The position numbers and the translations under genes are program-made. Positions 42,561 to 50,568 of a DNA stretch of 63,858 bases are shown piece by piece. The notes beneath the pieces are model-generated. The model made no database searches and was not told the DNA's origin. It saw only the letters and a program-made list of their open reading frames with translations. The stretch covers positions 1 to 63,858 of the forward strand of contig NZ_JASISZ010000052.1 of NCBI RefSeq assembly GCF_030063355.1. The letters are read 5' to 3'. Source of the DNA: Streptomyces sp. PH10-H1 (GTDB lineage Bacteria > Actinomycetota > Actinomycetes > Streptomycetales > Streptomycetaceae). Numbering within the stretch: the first letter of the stretch is position 1; every line of letters starts with the position of its first letter.

Positions 42561-43181
42561 TCAGGACTCCTTGACCGCGATGGTCTCCACGGTGTTCGCG
42601 ACGTGCTCGAACGCGTCCGCGGCCTCTTCCAGTACGTCCACGATCTGCTTGAGCTTCAGCACGTCCATGGCGTCGTACTTGCCATTGAACAGTTGGGCGA
42701 GCAGCTTGCGGTGGATCTGGTCCGCCTGGTTCTCCAGCCGGTTGATCTCGATCCAGTACTCGGTGAGGTTGGACATCGTCCGCAGGTTCGGCATCGCCTC
42801 GGCGGTCAGCACCGCCGCCCGCGCCAGCACCTCGATCTGCTGCTCGACACCCTTCGGCAGCTCGTCCACCTGGTACAGAACGACCAGGTCGACGGCCTCC
42901 TCCATGTAATCCATGATGTCGTCGAGGCACGACGCGAGGTTGTAGATGTCCTCACGGTCGAACGGCGTGATGAAGGAGGAGTTCAGCTGGTGGAAGATCG
43001 CGTGAGTCGCGTCGTCCCCCGCGTGCTCCGCCGCCCGCATCCGTTCGGCGATCTCGATACGCGTGGCCGAATCGGCCCCGAGCAGTTCCATGAGGAGCTT
43101 CGAACCTGTGACGATGTTGTCCGCGGATGCGGCGAACATGTCATAGAAGCTCGTCTCCCTGGGGGTCAGACGAAAGCGCAC
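42561..43181 (-). CDS. DUF47/PhoU-like accessory protein of Pit
   Basis: A 206-aa helical-bundle protein of the DUF47 (Pit accessory) family with PhoU-like metal-binding motifs: EHAGDDATHAIFHQLN, FDREDIYNLASCLDDIMDYMEEA and ENQADQIHRKLL. The GTG at 43181 starts RFRLTPRETSFYDMFA, the family N-terminus, and follows GAGGACC. Such proteins gate or assist Pit transporters. Confidence 0.9.
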   Translation of the reverse strand: MRFRLTPRETSFYDMFAASADNIVTGSKLLMELLGADSATRIEIAERMRAAEHAGDDATHAIFHQLNSSFITPFDREDIYNLASCLDDIMDYMEEAVDLVVLYQVDELPKGVEQQIEVLARAAVLTAEAMPNLRTMSNLTEYWIEINRLENQADQIHRKLLAQLFNGKYDAMDVLKLKQIVDVLEEAADAFEHVANTVETIAVKES

Positions 43182-43337
43182 GTGAGGTCCTCGGGGTGCA
43201 TCGGATTCGGTCTCGTCAGGTCTCGTTGATGCTAGGCGCATCATCCGGCCACGGCTAATGGGCGTCACCCAGTGTCGCCCATCGGACAGACTGCCTCTCA
43301 CCAGGGAGCGTCGTACAAGGTACCGATTCGGTAAGAT

Positions 43338-43354
43338 ATACCCACCAGGGGTAT
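43338..43354. promoter_or_regulatory. CsoR operator (copper box)
   Basis: ATACCCACCAGGGGTAT has 6-bp arms ATACCC/GGGTAT around 5 bp, the recognised CsoR operator type with a G-tract. It overlaps or follows TAAGAT (43332-43337), a likely -10, and lies 21 bp before csoR, so CsoR probably represses itself until copper binds. Confidence 0.82.
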
Positions 43355-43374
43355 TTTCGGGCAGGGAGGACGGG

Positions 43375-43746
43375 ATGACGACCACCGAGACGGACGAGAC
43401 CAGCGAGGCCGCGGAAGCCGCGGAGGCCGGGCTGAGCGCACCGGCACCGCACAGTCCGCAGGGCCCGCACGGCTACAGCAGCCACAAGGACGCGCACCTC
43501 AAGCGGCTGCGCCGGATCGAGGGCCAGATCCGCGGACTCCAGCGGATGGTGGAGGAGGACGTCTACTGCATCGATGTCCTCACCCAGGTCTCGGCCAGCA
43601 CCAAGGGCCTGCAGTCCTTCGCCCTGCAGCTGCTGGAGGAGCACCTGCGGCACTGCGTCGCCGCCGCGGCCGCCGAGGGCGGACCCGAGATCGACGACAA
43701 GGTCGCCGAGGCGACCGCGGCCATAGCCCGGTTGCTGCGCACCTGA
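43375..43746 (+). CDS. csoR: CsoR, copper-sensing repressor
   Basis: A 123-aa DUF156 protein. The copper ligands of the C-H-C pattern are C65 (EDVYCIDVL), H90 and C94 (EEHLRHC), and the DNA-binding face is KRLRRIEGQIRGLQRM. The first 35 residues are a low-complexity Glu/Ala/Thr tail. Apo-CsoR binds DNA and releases it with Cu(I). The ATG at 43375 follows AGGGAGGAC. No copper ATPase is in the window, so its targets are elsewhere. Confidence 0.93.
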   Translation: MTTTETDETSEAAEAAEAGLSAPAPHSPQGPHGYSSHKDAHLKRLRRIEGQIRGLQRMVEEDVYCIDVLTQVSASTKGLQSFALQLLEEHLRHCVAAAAAEGGPEIDDKVAEATAAIARLLRT

Positions 43747-43858
43747 GCCCCGCGCCCCGCCGGCGGCCGGGCCCGCCACGTTCCCGCGGACCCGGTCGGC
43801 GATTCGGTGGCGCTGTTCGGCGGCGCTGTCCTTCATGGGTTCCGTGGTTCATCGATGC

Positions 43859-43900
43859 CGGTGGTTCGGTGGTTCGGTGGTTCGTTGGACCGGTGGTTCA
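43859..43900. repeat. five-copy 8-bp array anchored on a stop codon
   Basis: CGGTGGTT at 43859, 43867, 43875, a diverged CGTTGGAC at 43883, and CGGTGGTT at 43891. On the minus strand the unit GAACCACC begins with the GA of the TGA stop (43898-43900) of the adjacent gene. Confidence 0.8.
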
Positions 43901-44122
43901 GTGCGGGCGCCGGGCCGCCTGCGCGGGAATCCGCACCGGCGTGCGCGCCGCCGTACGGTCCACTTCGAGCACCTGATCGATCCGGGCGAAGCTCAACCGC
44001 TCCTCGCCGGCGGCGGAAGCCGCGATCATCAGCTCGCCGCACAGCTCGATCTCCGCGAGGGCGACGAAGTCCTGACTCGCCCCATTCTGCGTAGACATGT
44101 GCGATTCGCGAGACACAGCCAC
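43898..44122 (-). CDS. 74-aa protein of unknown function
   Basis: The core STQNGASQDFVALAEIELCG and ELMIAASAAGEERLSFARID is of a type I have seen in other streptomycetes as a short conserved hypothetical protein. I chose the GTG at 44122 because GAGGAGGTGG lies at the right distance; an ATG at 44098 would give 66 aa. Predicted helical in the middle, with a basic tail RIPAQAARRPH. It is followed by an 8-bp tandem array. Confidence 0.65.
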   Translation of the reverse strand: MAVSRESHMSTQNGASQDFVALAEIELCGELMIAASAAGEERLSFARIDQVLEVDRTAARTPVRIPAQAARRPH

Positions 44123-44231
44123 GTGCACCACCTCCTCGTCCTCGAGCAGTGGCCGGTTCCATCGGCCACTGGTCAGAGTAGGCACCCGCACACGGTCCGC
44201 GCATGGCACGGATGGACCATTTCACCCACCG

Positions 44232-45107
44232 TCATTTCGGCGGTGCAGTAACGATCTTCCCGTTGTAAATATCGGCCGACTTCGGCAATACGACGTTCAC
44301 CGGCGTACCGAATGTGTCGAGCACCGTCGTCGACGTGACCGTCACATCGCGCGGTGTACCGGGCTTCCCGCTCTGCCGTACCTGCTTCGCGCTCGGGTCG
44401 CTGCTGAACGTGAAACGCTGGCTGACCTTGCGCGGGCGCCCCTGCGCGTCGAGGTACACATCGAACGGCACCTCCGTCACGGTGAACCCCTTGGCCGCCG
44501 CCGCCAGCGGCCCCCGGGTGGCCGGTGAGGCGCTGCGGGCCGCGCGGGCGATGTCCGTGCTTCCCCGGAAGTGCCGCACCCGCACTCCGAGAAACGTCTC
44601 CTCGCCGACCAACTCGACCTTCCGCGCCCCGCGCAGGAGTTCCGCCGCGGCCAGCGGATCGGTGGCGCCGCCGGTCACCAGATTGCCGTCGGAGAGCTGA
44701 GTGGTGTCCACCCGTACCCACTTGTCCGCGGGCACGCCCTCACCGCGGTCCTTCATATAGAGCGAACCCGGCGTCATCAGCTCGGTGACCGGGTGGTGCT
44801 CCTGGGCTCCCGCGGCGTCCCTGGGCAGGGTGATCCGCAGCTCACCCCGACCCTTGCCGTAGTCGAACCCGCCGGACCCGGTGATCATCACCCGCGTCCC
44901 GCCGCTCGCCATCTCCATCGACGTGGTCACCTTCGAGCTCCCCGCCCGGACCAGCACATCCGCGGCCCGGCGCACCGAGTCGCCCGAATCCGCCCCCAGC
45001 CCGTCGGCCGCCGCACCGTTCCCCGCGCAGCCCGCCAGCACCGTCACCCCGCACACGAACCCCGCCGCCGCTGCGGCCGTCACCATCCGCCTGCGCTGCA
45101 TCACCAT
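44232..45107 (-). CDS. lipoprotein with LolA/LppX-like fold
   Basis: A 291-aa exported lipoprotein, lipobox VLAGC with C27. The mature part (SSKVTTSMEMASGGTRVMITGSG, YMKDRG, KWVRVDTTQLS, KVELVGEETFLGVRVRHF) has the pattern of LppX/LolA-like beta-sheets that carry or sense lipids at the membrane. The start is ATG 45107 or 45101. No operon partner. Confidence 0.8.
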   Translation of the reverse strand: MVMQRRRMVTAAAAAGFVCGVTVLAGCAGNGAAADGLGADSGDSVRRAADVLVRAGSSKVTTSMEMASGGTRVMITGSGGFDYGKGRGELRITLPRDAAGAQEHHPVTELMTPGSLYMKDRGEGVPADKWVRVDTTQLSDGNLVTGGATDPLAAAELLRGARKVELVGEETFLGVRVRHFRGSTDIARAARSASPATRGPLAAAAKGFTVTEVPFDVYLDAQGRPRKVSQRFTFSSDPSAKQVRQSGKPGTPRDVTVTSTTVLDTFGTPVNVVLPKSADIYNGKIVTAPPK

Positions 45108-45248
45108 CGCCCGTTACCCCCTGGGAATCCCGCAACCTGGGCCTCGCCCGCATAACGACGATCCGCCCGCCCCCGTAACGGCGCCCGCACTGTCCTCAAG
45201 CGCCGGCATTCCGGCGAGCTCGCCGCAGGCGTCCCGTACCGTGGTTGT

Positions 45249-45410
45249 GTGCTCATCCAGTCCGACGCCCCCACGTCCGGCACCCACCACACCACGGTCA
45301 CGGACAAGGGTTCCTTCGCCGCCGCCAGCTGTTCGTGCGGCTGGAAGGGCCCGGCCCGGCGCGCCCGTGACCGCGCCAGGCGCGACGCAAGCGCCCACAC
45401 CGGCGCGTAG
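45249..45410 (+). CDS. 53-aa protein with a CSCGW motif
   Basis: A GTG at 45249 gives MLIQSDAPTSGTHHTTVTDK, then GSFAAASCSCGWKGPARRAR and a tail with DASAHTGA. The C-x-C-G-W motif with two C-terminal His/Asp-rich turns is a pattern of small zinc-binding actinobacterial proteins. There is no Shine-Dalgarno; TACCGT at 45235 suggests a leaderless message. Confidence 0.5.
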   Translation: MLIQSDAPTSGTHHTTVTDKGSFAAASCSCGWKGPARRARDRARRDASAHTGA

Positions 45411-45564
45411 CCAGGTCCGGCCGATCACGAACAACCGCTGCACGAACAACGCATCACGGACAACCCCTTCACGTTCACGGAACGCCACTTGCGCCCACCC
45501 CGAGGCGGGTAGGAGGGTGAGCAGTCGCCCGCCGCAGACGGGCCCTTGGCAGGAGGCCGCGTCC

Positions 45565-47118
45565 GTGAACCGACGACAGGCGCTCCGCGCCGGATCCGGT
45601 GCCGCCGCATCGACGTGGCTGGCCGGCTGCAGCGCGGGCGACGGCGGCGACGCGAAGCCGCCGACCCCCTCCCTTACCGCCGCCGCCCCCACCACCCCGG
45701 CCGGTACCGCCTCCTCCGCCACCCCGGGCGGGCCGCCGGACTGGCCGGCCCTGGCCAAGGGCCTCGCCGGCGCGCTCGTCCGCCCGGACGACAGCGGCTA
45801 CGACGCGTCCCGCCGGCTCTACAACACCCGCTTCGACGACCTGCTCCCCGCCGCCATCGCGTACGTCTCGAGCGCGGACGACATCCGCGAATGCCTGGCC
45901 TTCGCGCGCGGCTCCCGCTCCGTCCGTCTGTCGATCAGGAGCGGCGGCCATTCGTACGCGGGCTGGTCCAGCGGCGGCCAGGACCACCTCGTCCTGGACG
46001 TGTCCCGGCTCGACGCGATATCCGCCACCGGCACGACCGCCACCGTCGGCGCCGGCGCGAAGCTCATCGACCTGTACTCCCGGCTCGGCGACCGCGGCCG
46101 CACGGTTCCCGCCGGTTCCTGCCCATCGGTCGGCGTCTCCGGCCTCACTCTCGGCGGCGGCCATGGCGTACTCAGCCGTTCGTACGGCCTGACCTGCGAC
46201 AGCCTCACCGGCGCCACGATCATCACGGCGGACGGCAAGCAGCTCGACTGCGACGCGACCGCGAACTCCGACCTCTTCTGGGCGCTGCGCGGCGCCGGCT
46301 GCGGCAACTTCGGCGTCGTCACCGAACTGCGCTTCGCCACCCATCCAGCGCCCTCCGTCGTGACCGGGTACGCCACCTGGCCGTGGAGCCGGGCGGCGGC
46401 CGTCGTCCGCGCCTGGCAGGAGTGGGGCCCCGACCAGCCGGACGAGATCTGGTCGTCGCTGCATCTGGACGCGCCGGCGGGCGGCTCCCCGAAGGTCTCC
46501 GTCGCCACCCTGACGACCGGCTCGCGGAGCGATCTGGCCAGTGCCATGGACCGGCTCTCCGGGTCCGCCGGGGGCGGCGCGCCCTCGCTCTCGCTGCGCC
46601 CGCGGTCCTATCTGGAGGCGATGTTCTCCTACGCGGGCTGCTCTGACCTGTCCACCGCTCAGTGCCATCTGCCCCCCAAGGGCAGGCTGCAGCGCGAGAC
46701 GTACACCGCGCGCTCGGACTTCTACGACCATTCGCTGTCGCCGACCGGCATCCAGACCCTGCTCACGCAGGTCGAACGGCTCGGCTCGATATCCGGCGGT
46801 GGCGCGGGCAGCGTCGCACTGACCGCCCTGGGCGGCGCGGTCAACCGGGTCGACCCCGGCGCGACGGCCTTCGTGCACCGCCGTTCGCGTTTCCTGGCGC
46901 AGTACATCGCGTCGGACGCCCTCAGCCGGACGACGTGGCTGGACACCCTGTACGAGGCGATGCGCCGGCACGCATCGGGCTCCGCCTACCAGAACTACAC
47001 CGACCCGGCCCTGAAGGACTGGCGCCAGGCCTACTACGGCAGCGCCGCGGCCCGGCTCACCGAGCTGAAGAAGAAGTACGACCCGGACCGGCTCTTCGAC
47101 TTCCCGCAGGCCCTGTAG
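45565..47118 (+). CDS. exported FAD-dependent oxidoreductase (BBE-type, bicovalent flavin)
   Basis: A 517-aa flavoenzyme of the PCMH/BBE family. NRRQALRAG and the lipobox LAGC (C22) suggest a Tat-exported lipoprotein. FAD is probably attached twice: H129 in RSGGHSYAGW and C211 in YGLTCDSLTG, the pattern of berberine-bridge-type oxidases, which oxidise sugars or alkaloids with O2. The C-terminal BBE segment is YQNYTDPALKDWRQAYYG. The GTG at 45565 follows CAGGAGG; the frame is open far upstream but without signal. Confidence 0.88.
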   Translation: MNRRQALRAGSGAAASTWLAGCSAGDGGDAKPPTPSLTAAAPTTPAGTASSATPGGPPDWPALAKGLAGALVRPDDSGYDASRRLYNTRFDDLLPAAIAYVSSADDIRECLAFARGSRSVRLSIRSGGHSYAGWSSGGQDHLVLDVSRLDAISATGTTATVGAGAKLIDLYSRLGDRGRTVPAGSCPSVGVSGLTLGGGHGVLSRSYGLTCDSLTGATIITADGKQLDCDATANSDLFWALRGAGCGNFGVVTELRFATHPAPSVVTGYATWPWSRAAAVVRAWQEWGPDQPDEIWSSLHLDAPAGGSPKVSVATLTTGSRSDLASAMDRLSGSAGGGAPSLSLRPRSYLEAMFSYAGCSDLSTAQCHLPPKGRLQRETYTARSDFYDHSLSPTGIQTLLTQVERLGSISGGGAGSVALTALGGAVNRVDPGATAFVHRRSRFLAQYIASDALSRTTWLDTLYEAMRRHASGSAYQNYTDPALKDWRQAYYGSAAARLTELKKKYDPDRLFDFPQAL

Positions 47119-47165
47119 GGGGCTCGAATGCCGGTCGGCTCGCCGGTCGGGTTGGGGGCGCGGCC

Positions 47166-47840
47166 TCAGGCCGCCAGGTCCTTGTCGTACGCGGTGGGCA
47201 TCGGATACGACTCGCCGCGCGGCGCGGGGGACCGTACGAGCCCGCGCAGCCGGGACCGGGCCATCGCCGTCGTGACGGGCGTCAGCAGCGCCATCGCGAG
47301 CGGGGCGAGAAGCAGCGCCGTGGCCGTACCGAGGGCGAAGCCGCCGATCACGTCGGTGGGGTAGTGCACGCCCATGAAGACCCGGCAGAATCCCTCGGCG
47401 AGCGCGATCAGTATGGCGACGAGCCCCACCTTGCGGCTGACCATGAACAGCCCGACCGCCATGGCCATGGTCAGGGTCGCGTGGTCGCTCACGAACGAGA
47501 AGTCGCTCTTGCCCTTGATCAGGACATCGAGCCCCTCATGGTCGACGAAGGGTCTGGGACGCTCCACGAGCCCGCGCACCGGGATGTTGAGGAGCAGCGC
47601 GATCCCGGCCGCCAGGCCGGACCACACCACCCCCGCGACCGCCGCGGGCGCCTGCTCGCTGCGCCGCGCGACACGCCACCAGCACCAGCCGGCCAGCAGC
47701 AGCATGAGCACGATGAGCCCGTACTCGCCGATGAACTCCACGCCGCGGTCGACCCAGTGCGGGGAATCCTTGGCAAGGCCGTTGATGTCGCGCAGCAGGC
47801 CCAGGTCAGGGTTCGAGCCGTCGGTCGCGTGCTCTGCCAT
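47166..47840 (-). CDS. PAP2-family phosphatase
   Basis: A 224-aa membrane phosphatase with six helices. The PAP2 motifs are present with a variant second motif: GLVERPRPF, SFVSDHATLTM (usual PSGH) and CRVFMGVHYPTDVIGG with the catalytic histidine. It would cleave lipid or isoprenoid phosphates on the outer side. Start ATG 47840 follows AAGGGGC. Convergent with the FAD oxidase. Confidence 0.85.
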   Translation of the reverse strand: MAEHATDGSNPDLGLLRDINGLAKDSPHWVDRGVEFIGEYGLIVLMLLLAGWCWWRVARRSEQAPAAVAGVVWSGLAAGIALLLNIPVRGLVERPRPFVDHEGLDVLIKGKSDFSFVSDHATLTMAMAVGLFMVSRKVGLVAILIALAEGFCRVFMGVHYPTDVIGGFALGTATALLLAPLAMALLTPVTTAMARSRLRGLVRSPAPRGESYPMPTAYDKDLAA

Positions 47841-48025
47841 GTGGTGGTGCCCCTTACCTGATCCATACTCCGGCCCCTCTGTGTCCTCCAGGCCATGAAC
47901 GCCGTGTCCCAGCGCCATTCTCCCTGTGCAACGGCGCACACGGTACGTAGCGTTCCGGTCTCTACCGGATGATCACCAGGAAGTTATCCAAGAGAGATCG
48001 GATTGCGCATCCCGGGGCCAAAGCA

Positions 48026-49033
48026 TCACGCAGAGCCCGCAGTCGGCAGCGCCTGCGCACCGTCCTTCGTCACGCGGGTCGCGCCGATGTAGTCCGGTGT
48101 GTCGATCTTGTCGAAGCGGATCACCGCGCCGGTGTGCGGGGCGTCGATCATGTACCCGCCCCCGACGTACAGTCCGACGTGATGGATCGACCGCGGATCG
48201 TTCAGGGCGGTGGCGAGGAAGATCAGATCGCCCGGCAGCAGTTCGTCCCGCTTCGGGTGCGGCCCCGCGTTCCACTGGTCGTTGGCGACACGCGGCAGCT
48301 CGATGCCCACCGATTCGTACGCCGCCTTCGTCAGCCCCGAACAGTCGAACCGGCCGCTCTGGTCGGCCGTGCCGTTGCCACCCCACAGGTACGGCGTGCC
48401 GAGCTTGCTCTGCGCGTAATAGATGGCCGCCGCGGCCTGCTGGGAGGGCGCCACCCGGCCCACGGGCGCGGCGAAGCTCTTCTCCAGGGACCTGATGGTC
48501 TTCACATAGTTCTGCGTCTCGCGGTACGGCGGCACGCCACCCGCATGGATCACCGCGTACGCACCCGCGTTGTACGCCGCGAGCATGTTGTTGGTCCGGT
48601 CCCCCGGCACGTCCTTCACATACCTGGCCAGCTCGCAGTCGTACGCGGCCGCCGACGGGATCGCGTCCTGCGGATCCCACACATCGCGCTTCCCGTCCCC
48701 GTTCCCGTCCACTCCGTGCGACGCCCAGGTGCCCGGGATGAACTGCGCGATGCCCTGCGCGGCCGCGCCGCTCTGCGCCTTCGGGTCCCAGCCGCTCTCC
48801 TGGTACAACTGAGCGGCCAGCAGCGCCGGATTGATCTCGGGGCAGAGATTGCCCGCCTTCAGCACGATCGGCTGGTATATCGCCGGCACCGTCCCCTTGG
48901 CGAGCGTGACCGTCCCGCCGCCCCCGCCGGCCATGCCCATCGCGGCCGAAAACGTACCGATGACCAGCAGCACCAGGAACGAAAGACACAGCCCGAAGCC
49001 GAGAGTGACGGTGAGCCAGACCTTCTTCGCCAT
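48026..49033 (-). CDS. two-domain peptidoglycan hydrolase: lytic transglycosylase + NlpC/P60
   Basis: A 335-aa wall hydrolase with a membrane anchor (about 7-35). Domain 1 is a lysozyme-like transglycosylase with catalytic E79 in LYQESGWDPKAQSGAAAQG and the motif MLAAYNAG; domain 2 is NlpC/P60 with C231 in RFDCSGLT and the His pair H284-H285 in IHHVGLYVGG. Such two-domain enzymes belong to type IV secretion systems of Gram-positive bacteria, where they open the wall. It is divergent from the T4SS-like operon across a 321-bp gap, so functional linkage is likely. Confidence 0.9.
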   Translation of the reverse strand: MAKKVWLTVTLGFGLCLSFLVLLVIGTFSAAMGMAGGGGGTVTLAKGTVPAIYQPIVLKAGNLCPEINPALLAAQLYQESGWDPKAQSGAAAQGIAQFIPGTWASHGVDGNGDGKRDVWDPQDAIPSAAAYDCELARYVKDVPGDRTNNMLAAYNAGAYAVIHAGGVPPYRETQNYVKTIRSLEKSFAAPVGRVAPSQQAAAAIYYAQSKLGTPYLWGGNGTADQSGRFDCSGLTKAAYESVGIELPRVANDQWNAGPHPKRDELLPGDLIFLATALNDPRSIHHVGLYVGGGYMIDAPHTGAVIRFDKIDTPDYIGATRVTKDGAQALPTAGSA

Positions 49034-49354
49034 CAGCCATGCCCTCTCAGGAGTGACGTGCGCGCCGCGGGGCACCACTGGTGACGGTGAGCCAGACTTT
49101 CCGCAGCATTACTCCGCGCCTTCGTTCCAATCGTTGCCCTACGGTGACGCTCGTGATACACAGAGTAGTCGTCTACGTCCCATCGAACACCGGTCCGTGC
49201 AACATTCTGGACGCTGCGGTCCGGATCACACGGGGGATCCGTCGAGAAAGTCGCCGAGTCGACAAGAACCGGTTGACACATCGGCCAAGATAGACCCTGG
49301 ACCCTTGCGCCCCGGCGAGGGATCCAACTGATCGAGCGGGGTGGTGAGTTCCAT
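49034..49354. other. 321-bp divergent promoter region of the T4SS-like cluster
   Basis: The gap between the wall hydrolase and the first small membrane gene must hold both promoters. TTGACA at about 49273 has no -10 at 16-18 bp; TAGACC follows at 12 bp, which is too close. GTCGAC/GTCGAG repeats lie near 49240-49265. No gene is visible. Confidence 0.4.
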
Positions 49355-49663
49355 ATGTTCATGGCAGCCACAAAGGGCGACATCAACACCATCATCGGTG
49401 GCATCGCCCCCAACTGGGGACCCTTCGGGTCTCTGGGGAACGAAGCACGCGTGATGATCGAAGTGGTCATGGCAGTAGCGATTCTGCTCTGCCTCGCCAT
49501 CGCGATCTGGGGCGCGGCGAAACAGCGGATCGGCGCGACGGCCCTCCGCGACACATTCAGCGCAGAACAGGGCAAAGGGTTGATCATCGCCGGCCTGACC
49601 GGTGTGTTCATCATCGGATCCCTCGGCACGCTGTTCACCATCGTCTACGGCATGGCCGTGTAG
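49355..49663 (+). CDS. small membrane protein, VirB2-like pilin candidate of the T4SS-like operon
   Basis: A 102-aa protein with a short N-terminus and two helices, about 34-55 and 74-98, with a basic loop AKQRIGATALR between. This is the size and plan of VirB2/TrbC pilin precursors, but no signal-peptidase site is evident. First gene of the six-gene run. Function inferred from position. Confidence 0.65.
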   Translation: MFMAATKGDINTIIGGIAPNWGPFGSLGNEARVMIEVVMAVAILLCLAIAIWGAAKQRIGATALRDTFSAEQGKGLIIAGLTGVFIIGSLGTLFTIVYGMAV

Positions 49664-49743
49664 TCGTGTAGCCCAGAGCCAGCCTGTCCCATGTCCGCGG
49701 GAGCCCGTCCCAGGCTCCCACTCCCACCTGAGGCTGCGTGCTG

Positions 49744-50568
49744 ATGCCCACTCACCCCAGCAGCGATACCGGCGAGGACGGCCCGCCTACGCGCACCCGC
49801 ATGCCCGAGGGGCACGGCGGGCACAGCACCGCCACGCGCCGCCCCAAGCCGAGCCGCGCCCTGGTGACGGTCCTCGGCGTCGTGGTCGTCCTCGTCGCCG
49901 TGATCGTCCTCGCTAACCGCGGCGGTGGCAACACCGCCTCCGACGGCGCGTCGACCGGCGGCACCCGGGGCACGAACGCGAACCCCACCGCCCCAACCGG
50001 CGAGAAACCGGTCACCGGCAACAACGCGGGGATCGCGGCGGGCTTCGCCAAGTCGGAGCAGGGGGCACAGTCCGCTGCCGCGAACTTCGCGGTGGCGCTG
50101 GGGGGTGACGGAATGTTCAACACGGAACGCCGCCACGCGATCGTCGATGCGATCGCGGACGGGAGCGCGGCGGCGAAGATGCAGTCGGGCTTCGATGCGG
50201 ACTACTCGAAGGCCTTTCTCACCGGCATCGGGCTGAACGCGGACGGCGTGGCCCCGAACGGCCTGACGTTCGTCGACCGCACGATCCCAGCCGGCACGAA
50301 GGTCGACCAGTTCGGCGGCGACACCGCCGACGTCTCGGTCTGGTGTACCGGGATGTTCGGTCTGGCCGGTAGCACCTCGACCAAGCCGGTGACGAACAAC
50401 TGGTTCACCGTCACTTTCAAACTCAAGTGGAACGGTTCGGACTGGAAGGTCCTCGAAACGGGTCAGAAGAAGGGCCCGACGCCAGTCAGCGGCGACAATC
50501 CAGTGTCCGGTGCGGGTGAGATCGCAGATGCGGTCAAGGGGTTCGGAGGCTTCACGTATGCGCGGTAG
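49744..50568 (+). CDS. single-pass membrane protein, VirB8/TcpC-like candidate
   Basis: A 274-aa protein: cytoplasmic Thr/Arg-rich start, one helix at about 40-57, a Gly/Asn/Thr linker and an external alpha-beta domain (FAVALGGDGMFNTERRHAI to FTVTFKLKWNGSDWKVLETG) like the NTF2-type domains of VirB8/TcpC. The ATG at 49744 has GAGG at 10 bp; a GTG at 49738 is too close to it. Its end overlaps the next gene by 11 bp. The assignment is by topology and position, not by a clear motif. Confidence 0.65.
   Translation: MPTHPSSDTGEDGPPTRTRMPEGHGGHSTATRRPKPSRALVTVLGVVVVLVAVIVLANRGGGNTASDGASTGGTRGTNANPTAPTGEKPVTGNNAGIAAGFAKSEQGAQSAAANFAVALGGDGMFNTERRHAIVDAIADGSAAAKMQSGFDADYSKAFLTGIGLNADGVAPNGLTFVDRTIPAGTKVDQFGGDTADVSVWCTGMFGLAGSTSTKPVTNNWFTVTFKLKWNGSDWKVLETGQKKGPTPVSGDNPVSGAGEIADAVKGFGGFTYAR

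Noticed and set aside
44097..44528. Plus-strand ORF opposite the 74-aa gene and the lipoprotein
   Set aside because: Ser/Arg-rich antisense shadow without a ribosome site.
49273..49295. TTGACA promoter for the T4SS-like operon
   Set aside because: The only TA-type -10 (TAGACC) is 12 bp away, too close; no match at 16-19 bp.
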